Shown: positions 7,255 through 10,409 of the stretch, piece by piece | Numbering within the stretch: the stretch's first letter is position 1 | Layout of the letters: the number at the start of each line of letters is the position of its first letter | Assembly: GCA_049515555.1 (NCBI GenBank) | Contig: JBEKTY010000226.1 | Location: 1-10,409 of the forward strand | DNA: 10,409 nucleotides | Direction: 5' to 3' | Source of the DNA: JBEKTY01 sp049515555 | Lineage (GTDB): Bacteria; Planctomycetota; Planctomycetia; Pirellulales; Thermoguttaceae | Notes under the pieces: model-generated | The model's input: only the letters and a program-made list of their open reading frames with translations | Told to the model about the DNA's origin: nothing | Databases searched by the model: none | Made by a program: the position numbers and the translations under genes

Positions 7255-7327
7255 TGTCCTCGCCAGGAGTCGAACCTGGTCTACGACCTTCGCACGGTCG
7301 CGTGCAAATCCCCCACACTCCAAGGAC
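7255..7327 (-). tRNA. tRNA-Arg (GCG)
   Basis: Loop GTGCGAA in a CGACC/GGTCG stem gives anticodon GCG, which reads CGC/CGU. Acceptor GTCCTTG/CGAGGAC, A73, T arm CCAGG-TTCGACT-CCTGG. This anticodon is rare because bacteria normally use ACG (inosine), and an ACG gene sits next to it. CTG follows the discriminator. Confidence 0.85.
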
Positions 7328-7338
7328 ATTCTTTCCAG

Positions 7339-7410
7339 CGCCCCGCCGAGGAATCGAACCCCGTCTTGCAGATTCGTAGTCTGCCGTGCGATCCGGTACA
7401 CTTGCAGGGC
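7339..7410 (-). tRNA. tRNA-Arg (ACG)
   Basis: Loop CTACGAA in a GCAGA/TCTGC stem. Anticodon ACG is normally edited to ICG by TadA. Acceptor GCCCTGC/GCGGGGC, G73. The D arm GTGT...GCAC resembles those of the two neighbouring Arg genes. CTG follows. Confidence 0.92.
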
Positions 7411-7413
7411 AAG

Positions 7414-7485
7414 TGTCTCGACCAGGAATCGAACCTGGATCTGGACCTTCGGAGGGTCCCATGCGATCCTTTGCACCATCGAGAC
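7414..7485 (-). tRNA. tRNA-Arg (CCG)
   Basis: Loop CTCCGAA in a GGACC/GGTCC stem. Acceptor GTCTCGA/TCGAGAC is perfect, A73, T arm CCAGG-TTCGATT-CCTGG. It is three bases from the Arg(ACG) gene. CTT follows. Confidence 0.93.
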
Positions 7486-7491
7486 AGGGGG

Positions 7492-7568
7492 AGCTATCAG
7501 CTTTCAGCAGTCAGCTATCAGCCGTTAGCCTCCTGTTGCTGATCGCTGAAAGCTGACCGCTGATTGCT
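7492..7568. repeat. Inverted array of 7-bp repeats (NNTCAGC type)
   Basis: Left arm: five units in phase (TATCAGC, TTTCAGC, AGTCAGC, TATCAGC, CGTTAGC, each ending in AGC) from 7492. Right arm: four units in the opposite orientation (GCTGATC, GCTGAAA, GCTGACC, GCTGATT) from 7538 to 7568. The arms are separated by about 9 bases and can fold into a long imperfect hairpin. It lies between tRNA-Trp and tRNA-Arg(CCG). Confidence 0.8.
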
Positions 7569-7576
7569 CCTTACAG

Positions 7577-7646
7577 CAGGAGTGCGAGGATTTGAACCCC
7601 GTTGGGCGGCTTTGGAGGCCGCCTCCTCTCCCAGGAGGACACTCCT
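7577..7646 (-). tRNA. tRNA-Trp (CCA)
   Basis: Loop CTCCAAA in a GCGGC/GCCGC stem. Acceptor AGGAGTG/CACTCCT is perfect, and G73 is the bacterial Trp identity base. D arm CTCC...GGAG leaves no base 26, so the gene is only 70 bases. CTG follows. Confidence 0.92.
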
Positions 7647-7649
7647 CAA

Positions 7650-7680
7650 TCGGCCCCGGGCTTGCGACCGGGGACCGTTG
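7650..7680 (-). terminator. GC-rich hairpin between the HNH gene and tRNA-Trp
   Basis: CGG-CCCCGG pairs with CCGGGG-ACCG with one bulge and a loop of about 8 bases, starting 9 bases after the HNH stop. No U run. It could end the HNH message or protect its 3' end before tRNA-Trp. Confidence 0.35.
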
Positions 7681-7689
7681 GCGTAACAA

Positions 7690-8286
7690 CTACTCTCGCA
7701 GTGTCACGTTCCAGTAGGCTTCGCTGATGAACTTCGACCAGCTTTCGATCCGCAGCTCGTGGTCCGCGTAAAGCGGCTTCCAGGCCGGCCGGACCGGCTG
7801 CTTACGCACCCGCATCCGGGCCTGCTCCGGCGTCCGGTCGGCCTTCCGCTTGTTGCAGGCCATGCACGCCAGCACGCAGTTCTCCCAGCTCGACACACCA
7901 CCCTGCGAACGCGGGACAACGTGGTCCAGCGTCAATTCCTCGCTGCCCGGCTGGGCACCGCAGTATTGGCAGGTGTAGTGGTCACGCTTGAAAATGTTGC
8001 GGCGGCTGAAGGTCACATGGGCCACCGGCAGCCGGTCGTAGCCGCGCAGGACGACCACCTCCGGCACCCTCAACCGGAACCGCACGGCCCGGATGCAATC
8101 TTCGCCGCTCGGCGGCCGCAGCTTCGACCAGTCAGCCCAGGTGTAGAGCTGGTAGTCGGCCGGGTCCACGATGCGGGCGGACTCGTTCCATAGCAACACC
8201 AGCGCCCGCGCCACGGTGGCGACGTTCACCGGCTGCCAGTTGCGGTTCAAGACCAGCGTCGGACGCTGGAGTACCTTCGCTACCAT
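7690..8286 (-). CDS. HNH endonuclease inside the tRNA array
   Basis: An intact protein of 198 residues. The N-terminal 90 residues (LVLNRNWQPVNVATVARALVLL...) match the fold that usually precedes the nuclease in this common HNH family. The HNH domain follows: RRNIFKRDHYTCQYCG with C106 and C109, L-T-L-D121-H122-V-V-P-R-S (catalytic His122), N136 in SSWENCVLAC, and C141-x2-C144-N-K-R-K. The four cysteines bind structural zinc; the H/N/H residues bind the metal that cuts DNA. GGAAGGAAGG lies 5 bases before the ATG, an excellent ribosome binding site. Stop is TAG. Related HNH genes are widespread as single genes, and some have been reported inside tRNA arrays; the target is unknown. Here tRNA-His lies upstream and tRNA-Trp downstream on the same strand, so the mRNA is probably excised from the tRNA precursor by RNase P and 3' processing. 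Confidence 0.95.
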   Translation of the reverse strand: MVAKVLQRPTLVLNRNWQPVNVATVARALVLLWNESARIVDPADYQLYTWADWSKLRPPSGEDCIRAVRFRLRVPEVVVLRGYDRLPVAHVTFSRRNIFKRDHYTCQYCGAQPGSEELTLDHVVPRSQGGVSSWENCVLACMACNKRKADRTPEQARMRVRKQPVRPAWKPLYADHELRIESWSKFISEAYWNVTLRE

Positions 8287-8317
8287 GACAACCTTCCTTC
8301 CAACGAATCTCCCAAGG

Positions 8318-8392
8318 GGTATCTGGCCGGAGTCGAACCGGCACCTTCTGGTTCACAGCCAGCCGTGCAGAAACCGCTACACCACAGACACC
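8318..8392 (-). tRNA. tRNA-His (GTG)
   Basis: Loop CTGTGAA in a GCTGG/CCAGA stem with a G27-A43 mismatch. The extra G at -1 (position 8392) opposite C73 is the His identity pair. Acceptor GTGTCTG/CAGATAC. T arm GCCGG-TTCGACT-CCGGC. The trailer is CCT rather than the usual CTG/CTT. Confidence 0.93.
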
Positions 8393-8400
8393 GTATGTGA

Positions 8401-8499
8401 GGGATTAGGGGTTAGGGATTAGGGGATTAGAATCGTCGCCACACCGGCAATTGTTTCCCCTCCCGCTTCTCCAATCCCTAATCCCCAATCCCTAATCCC
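8401..8499. repeat. Inverted array of 7-bp repeats (GGGATTA type)
   Basis: Left arm: GGGATTA, GGGGTTA, GGGATTA, GGGGATTA (8401-8429). Right arm: CAATCCC, TAATCCC, CAATCCC, TAATCCC in phase (8472-8499), the reverse complement of the same unit. The arms are about 28 bases, around a 42-base centre. It lies between tRNA-Arg(TCT) and tRNA-His. Confidence 0.85.
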
Positions 8500-8508
8500 T
8501 TCCTTCAG

Positions 8509-8580
8509 CGCCCCGACCAGGAATCGAACCTGGGCCTCCTCGTTAGAAGCGAGGGATGATCTCCGCTTCACCATCGGGGC
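8509..8580 (-). tRNA. tRNA-Arg (TCT)
   Basis: Loop CTTCTAA in a perfect CCTCG/CGAGG stem; reads AGA/AGG. Acceptor GCCCCGA/TCGGGGC is perfect, G73, T arm CCAGG-TTCGATT-CCTGG. CTG follows. Confidence 0.95.
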
Positions 8581-8600
8581 CCGTAATCCGGCACACCAAG

Positions 8601-8686
8601 CGGAAGGCATGGGATTTGAACCCACATCCCCGTGAGGGGGCACGGTTTAGCAAACCGGCTCGGCCAACCGTATCCGACTACCTTCC
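8601..8686 (-). tRNA. tRNA-Ser (GCT)
   Basis: Loop TTGCTAA. Long variable arm CCCC...GGGG, as expected for Ser. D arm TCGG...CCGA. Acceptor GGAAGGT/GCCTTCC, G73 (Ser identity). A 27-43 C-T mismatch is present. CTT follows. Confidence 0.94.
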
Positions 8687-8695
8687 AAATTCCAG

Positions 8696-8766
8696 TGGAC
8701 CGACCGGGGATCGAACCCGGATCTCCAGCCTGCCGCGCTGGCGTCTTCCCATTGGACCATCAGCCC
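8696..8766 (-). tRNA. tRNA-Ala (GGC), with C33
   Basis: G3-U70 in the acceptor GGGCTGA/TCGGTCC and A73 are Ala identity elements. Anticodon loop GCGGCAG in CCAGC/GCTGG gives GGC, but position 33 is C instead of U. D arm GTC...GAC. T arm perfect. CTG follows. Confidence 0.85.
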
Positions 8767-8778
8767 GTATTCGTTCAG

Positions 8779-8849
8779 TGGACCGCCGGGGAATCGAACC
8801 CCGATTGCCTGGGTGCAAACCAAGCGTCTTCCCGTTGGACCAGCGGCCC
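8779..8849 (-). tRNA. tRNA-Ala (TGC)
   Basis: G3-U70 in GGGCCGC/GCGGTCC and A73 support Ala. Loop TTTGCAC has a normal U33. The D arm is nearly identical to that of the neighbouring Ala(GGC) gene, pointing to duplication. CTG follows. Confidence 0.93.
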
Positions 8850-8860
8850 GTCTATGCAAG

Positions 8861-8931
8861 AGGTCCGTCCGGGAGTCGAACCCGGTCTTCCTCCTTACCA
8901 CGGAGGTGTGCTGCCACAACACCTACAGACC
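8861..8931 (-). tRNA. tRNA-Thr (GGT)
   Basis: Loop GTGGTAA in a perfect CCTCC/GGAGG stem. Acceptor GGTCTGT/ACGGACC, U73. T arm CCGGG-TTCGACT-CCCGG. CTT follows. Confidence 0.93.
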
Positions 8932-8943
8932 ATTTCACAAAAG

Positions 8944-9016
8944 TGATCCCGGATGAAGTCGAACCAGCACTTTCCTGGTTGTCACCCAGGCGTCTTCGCC
9001 GTTGGACCACGGGATC
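8944..9016 (-). tRNA. tRNA-Val (GAC)
   Basis: Loop GTGACAA in CCTGG/CCAGG. Acceptor GATCCCG/CGGGATC is perfect, A73. The T stem GCTGG/TCATC is weak: one C-T mismatch and one G-U pair. CTT follows. Confidence 0.85.
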
Positions 9017-9019
9017 AAG

Positions 9020-9094
9020 TGACCGGGGTGGGAGTCGAACCCACACCCCACGAGTCTCTCGACCTCGCCGCTTTGCCAATTTGCGTACCCGGTC
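9020..9094 (-). tRNA. tRNA-Leu-anticodon gene (GAG), short variable loop, C33
   Basis: Loop TCGAGAG in CGAGG/ACTCG (31-39 G-A mismatch) gives GAG with C33. The variable loop is only 6 bases (TGGGGT), where bacterial Leu tRNAs have a long arm. D arm CGC...GCG, as in the CAA and TAA genes. Acceptor GACCGGG/CCCGGTC is perfect, A73. CTT follows. Confidence 0.75.
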
Positions 9095-9099
9095 GTAAG

Positions 9100-9168
9100 T
9101 GGCGGGTCCGGGGGTCGCACCCGGCAGTCCAGGCTTATGAGGCCCGGCTGAGCACTGGCCCACCCGCA
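9100..9168 (-). tRNA. CAT-anticodon tRNA (Met-like), degenerate
   Basis: Loop CTCATAA in CGGGC/GCCTG. Acceptor TGCGGGT/ACCCGCC with U1-C72 unpaired, reminiscent of initiator tRNA. Only 69 bases: the D arm is short and lacks a clear GG in its loop. The T loop TGCGACC has G at 55. May be initiator, elongator Met, Ile2 or non-functional. CTT follows. Confidence 0.65.
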
Positions 9169-9169
9169 G

Positions 9170-9239
9170 TTGCAGGCCCCGGTATCGAACCGGGCGGACC
9201 GGCCTTATGGGAGCCAGTTGGGCACCTGCCGCGCCTGCA
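9170..9239 (-). tRNA. CAT-anticodon tRNA (Met- or Ile2-like), C33
   Basis: Loop CCCATAA in TGGCT/GGCCG gives CAT with C33. Acceptor TGCAGGC/GCCTGCA is perfect with U1-A72, A73. T arm CCCGG-TTCGATA-CCGGG. The D region does not fold well and is similar to that of the next gene, one base away. Its CTG trailer overlaps the first two bases of that gene. Confidence 0.7.
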
Positions 9240-9248
9240 ATGTGTCAG

Positions 9249-9331
9249 TGACCACGGGGAGAGTCGAACTCCCACGCCCAGAGGGCACGACGTTCTGACC
9301 GTCGCGTGTCTACCAGTTCCACCACATGGTC
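9249..9331 (-). tRNA. tRNA-Leu (CAG), canonical long variable arm
   Basis: Loop GTCAGAA in a perfect CGACG/CGTCG stem. Variable arm GCCC-TCT-GGGC. Acceptor GACCATG/CGTGGTC, A73 (Leu identity). D arm GTG...CAC. The only Leu gene here with the normal class II shape. CTG follows. Confidence 0.94.
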
Positions 9332-9340
9332 ATGTTCAAG

Positions 9341-9413
9341 TAGCCCGTGCGGGAATCGAACCCGCCTCGCCAGCTTGAGGGGCTGGCATCCTGTGCCGAT
9401 AGACGAACGGGCC
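9341..9413 (-). tRNA. tRNA-Glu (CTC), with C33
   Basis: The TTCGTCTA...AGGAT D region is typical of tRNA-Glu. Loop CCCTCAA in CCAGC/GCTGG gives CTC with C33. Acceptor GGCCCGT/ACGGGCT has a G1-U72 pair. T arm perfect. CTT follows. Confidence 0.85.
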
Positions 9414-9423
9414 ATGTTGTCAG

Positions 9424-9508
9424 TGCGACGAGCAGGAGTTGAACCTGCAAATCCGCAAAGGGATGGCTGGGTTACGGCCAGTTGGGCTTGCCAATGCCCA
9501 ATCGTCGC
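9424..9508 (-). tRNA. tRNA-Tyr (GTA), with C33
   Basis: Long variable arm (ATCC...GGAT), as expected for bacterial Tyr. Loop CCGTAAC gives GTA with C33; A27-C43 is mismatched. Acceptor GCGACGA/TCGTCGC is perfect, A73. D stem GGGC/GCCC. CTG follows. Confidence 0.88.
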
Positions 9509-9520
9509 ATGTTGTTCAAG

Positions 9521-9596
9521 TGGCGCAGGCGGGAGTCGAACCCGCAGATCACCAAGGTTTGAGCTTGGCCGCTTTGCCTTCTTTGCGTACCGCGCC
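9521..9596 (-). tRNA. tRNA-Leu-anticodon gene (CAA), short variable loop
   Basis: Loop CTCAAAC in a perfect CCAAG/CTTGG stem gives CAA with normal U33. Variable loop TGATCT is 6 bases. D arm CGC-12 bases-GCG. Acceptor GGCGCGG/CTGCGCC, A73. T arm perfect. CTT follows. Confidence 0.85.
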
Positions 9597-9610
9597 ATGT
9601 TCGTCGAAAG

Positions 9611-9685
9611 CGCCCCCGGCGGGATTTGGACCCGCGATCTCCTGCGTGACAGGCAGGCGAGCACTCCAGGCTGCTCCACGAGGGC
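9611..9685 (-). tRNA. tRNA-Asp (GTC)
   Basis: Loop CTGTCAC in a perfect CCTGC/GCAGG stem. Acceptor GCCCTCG/CGGGGGC, G73 (Asp identity). D arm GAGC...GCTC. The T loop is TCCAAAT, with C instead of T at 55. CTT follows. Confidence 0.9.
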
Positions 9686-9700
9686 ATGTTCACGTTCCAG

Positions 9701-9774
9701 TGGCTCAGGTGGGAGTTGAACCCACAGCATCCCTGGTTCTAAGCCAAGGTGGTCTGCCAGTTGCCTACCGAGCC
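9701..9774 (-). tRNA. tRNA-Leu-anticodon gene (TAG), short variable loop
   Basis: Loop CTTAGAA in CTTGG/CCAGG gives TAG (reads CUA; not an amber suppressor). Variable loop GATGCT is 6 bases. The D stem is weak. Acceptor GGCTCGG/CTGAGCC, A73. T arm GTGGG-TTCAACT-CCCAC. CTG follows. Confidence 0.8.
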
Positions 9775-9778
9775 GTTG

Positions 9779-9853
9779 TGCCCAGAGCGGGAGTCGAACC
9801 CGCAAACACTCGGGTTTAAGCCGAGCCGCTCTGCCTCATTGGCGTATCTGGGC
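9779..9853 (-). tRNA. tRNA-Leu-anticodon gene (TAA), short variable loop
   Basis: Loop CTTAAAC in a perfect CTCGG/CCGAG stem. Variable loop TGTTT is 5 bases. D arm CGC-12 bases-GCG. Acceptor GCCCAGA/TCTGGGC is perfect, A73. The trailer is CAAC, an exception to the CTG/CTT rule. Confidence 0.86.
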
Positions 9854-9858
9854 CGAAG

Positions 9859-9930
9859 TGGTCCCGGACGGAGTCGAACCATCGTTTCCTGGGTGTAGGC
9901 CAGGCGTCGTGGCCGTTGGACCACGGGACC
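9859..9930 (-). tRNA. tRNA-Val (TAC), with C33
   Basis: Loop CCTACAC in CCTGG/CCAGG gives TAC with C33. Acceptor GGTCCCG/CGGGACC is perfect, A73. T arm GATGG-TTCGACT-CCGTC. The D arm is close to that of Val(GAC). CTT follows. Confidence 0.87.
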
Positions 9931-9942
9931 GTGTTTCTCAAG

Positions 9943-10014
9943 TGGAGTCACCGGGAGTTGCAGGGCGGATCTCCAGCGTGCGGAGCTGGCGTCGTCCTGC
10001 TGGACCATGACCCC
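9943..10014 (-). tRNA. tRNA-Ala (CGC), C33, damaged T arm
   Basis: G3-U70 in GGGGTCA/TGACTCC and A73 support Ala. Loop TCCGCAC in CCAGC/GCTGG gives CGC with C33. The T arm cannot form its normal stem: the 5' strand reads CGCCC against CCCGG, and the loop TGCAACT has G55. Possibly a pseudo-tRNA. Confidence 0.65.
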
Positions 10015-10029
10015 AAGGTCTCTTTGCAG

Positions 10030-10115
10030 CGGAAGCCGTGGGACTCGAACCCACAAACGGTTTTCAACCGTCACCTGTTTTCAAGACAGGCTCCTCATCC
10101 GGCCGGATGGCTTCC
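10030..10115 (-). tRNA. tRNA-Ser (TGA)
   Basis: Loop CTTGAAA in a perfect CCTGT/ACAGG stem. Long variable arm ACGGTT-GAAA-ACCGTT. Acceptor GGAAGCC/GGCTTCC is perfect, G73. T arm GTGGG-TTCGAGT-CCCAC. CTG follows. Confidence 0.95.
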
Positions 10116-10124
10116 GTTGTCAAG

Positions 10125-10195
10125 CTGCGGAGGCTGGAATCGAACCAACACGAAGACGTTCAGAGCGTCTCATCCTACCGTTAGATGACTCCGCA
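10125..10195 (-). tRNA. tRNA-Gln (CTG)
   Basis: Loop CTCTGAA in a perfect AGACG/CGTCT stem. U1-A72 and G73 are Gln identity elements. D arm ATC...GAT. T arm GTTGG-TTCGATT-CCAGC. CTT follows. Confidence 0.94.
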
Positions 10196-10234
10196 TCGTT
10201 GTTGCCCGGCGAGACGTGGCCCGCCGAGGCCAAG

Positions 10235-10324
10235 TTCGGGGAGGAGGGGTCGAACCTCCGTCGCCTGGTTCAAGGCCAGGAAGCCTACCACTAGTGCCGC
10301 AAATCACAATTGTTAGACCACCAA
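10235..10324 (-). tRNA. tRNA-like gene, Gln anticodon (TTG), abnormal 5' half, C33
   Basis: The 3' half is clean: anticodon arm CCTGG-CCTTGAA-CCAGG (TTG, C33), T arm GGAGG-TTCGACC-CCTCC, 3' acceptor TCCCCGA, A73. No partner strand lies at the normal distance. TTGGTGG at 10318-10324 could pair at 6 of 7 positions if the D region is enlarged by about 18 bases. That region contains the palindromes ACAATTGT and CACTAGTG. First gene of the array; the 5' end is uncertain. The rest of the window (10325-10409) shows no feature that I recognise. Confidence 0.55.
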
Positions 10325-10409
10325 GGCTGAACTTTCTCCAGATTGCCGGCAGCTTGCCCAATTTTCCCTCCAGGTCGCCGGTCGCTGCACGGTGGCGGCC
10401 GTCACGGGA

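Larger units (their letters stand above)
7172..10324 (-). other. Array of 27 tRNA and tRNA-like genes with an internal HNH gene
   Basis: All 27 genes are on the minus strand and are transcribed from about 10324 to 7172. Spacers are mostly 1-20 bases, so they are likely processed from one long precursor. In transcription order: Gln(TTG)-like, Gln(CTG), Ser(TGA), Ala(CGC), Val(TAC), Leu(TAA), Leu(TAG), Asp(GTC), Leu(CAA), Tyr(GTA), Glu(CTC), Leu(CAG), CAT, CAT, Leu(GAG), Val(GAC), Thr(GGT), Ala(TGC), Ala(GGC), Ser(GCT), Arg(TCT), His(GTG), [HNH], Trp(CCA), Arg(CCG), Arg(ACG), Arg(GCG), Cys(GCA). Lys, Asn, Phe, Pro, Gly and a GAT Ile tRNA are not seen. None encodes CCA, so all depend on the CCA-adding enzyme. 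Confidence 0.95.

Noticed and set aside
8556..9378. Long plus-strand reading frames across the tRNA array with repeated G-I-E-P / E-S-N-P-like peptides
   Set aside because: The recurring peptide is the antisense translation of the conserved T-loop (GGTTCGA) of each tRNA; there is no ribosome binding site or protein-like composition.
9701..9774. Amber suppressor tRNA, because the anticodon is TAG
   Set aside because: Anticodon UAG reads the CUA Leu codon; an amber suppressor would need anticodon CUA.
10116..10124. TTGACA-like -35 box in the spacer between Gln(CTG) and Ser(TGA)
   Set aside because: It is part of the CTTGACAAC spacer and has no -10 box at the right distance; the next tRNA starts immediately.
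8509..10260. Regularly spaced short repeats every 70-90 bases, CRISPR-like at first sight
   Set aside because: The repeats are the T arms of tRNA genes, with full cloverleaves between them and no constant repeat sequence of CRISPR length.

Overview
The window is high-GC (about 60 % by eye) bacterial DNA. The mix of ARPP-1-like, slipin, NUDIX, MscL-zinc-ribbon and secreted alpha/alpha-toroid proteins reads most like a planctomycete (Planctomycetota). This is inferred from protein style only; no rRNA or marker gene is present. Three plus-strand genes and four minus-strand genes end in stop codons that are almost all TAG.

Left part (1-4130, plus strand): the C-terminal part of an ARPP-1-like protein cut by the window edge; a large secreted protein with a predicted alpha/alpha-toroid core; a metallophosphoesterase that stops after its third motif; a 55-codon two-helix membrane protein interrupted by TAG; and an intact NUDIX hydrolase. 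A hairpin at 4084-4118 separates these from the convergent minus-strand genes.

Middle (4140-7170, minus strand): mscL with a C-terminal zinc ribbon, fused in frame to the remains of a CxxC...EHxPP...CxxCN (HNH-like) protein; the 3' portion of a slipin (SPFH) gene whose 5' part is missing; and a 283-residue protein with an R-x4-H HEPN motif. The slipin break coincides with the stop codon of the HEPN gene, which suggests that an island begins there. Several genes in this part of the window are broken, so it looks like an accessory or decaying region.

Right part (7172-10324, minus strand): an array of 27 tRNA genes or tRNA-like genes, transcribed from high to low coordinates. An HNH endonuclease gene (7690-8286) lies inside it, together with two inverted arrays of 7-bp repeats. 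No gene encodes CCA. In 25 of 27 the base after the discriminator starts CTG or CTT. Eight have C instead of the near-universal U at position 33. Four carry leucine anticodons on bodies with a short variable loop, while one other Leu and both Ser and the Tyr tRNA keep the long arm. Several have damaged T or D arms. This is the candidate unusual system of the window: a supplementary, partly non-canonical tRNA set next to a HEPN-type putative RNase and an HNH nuclease.
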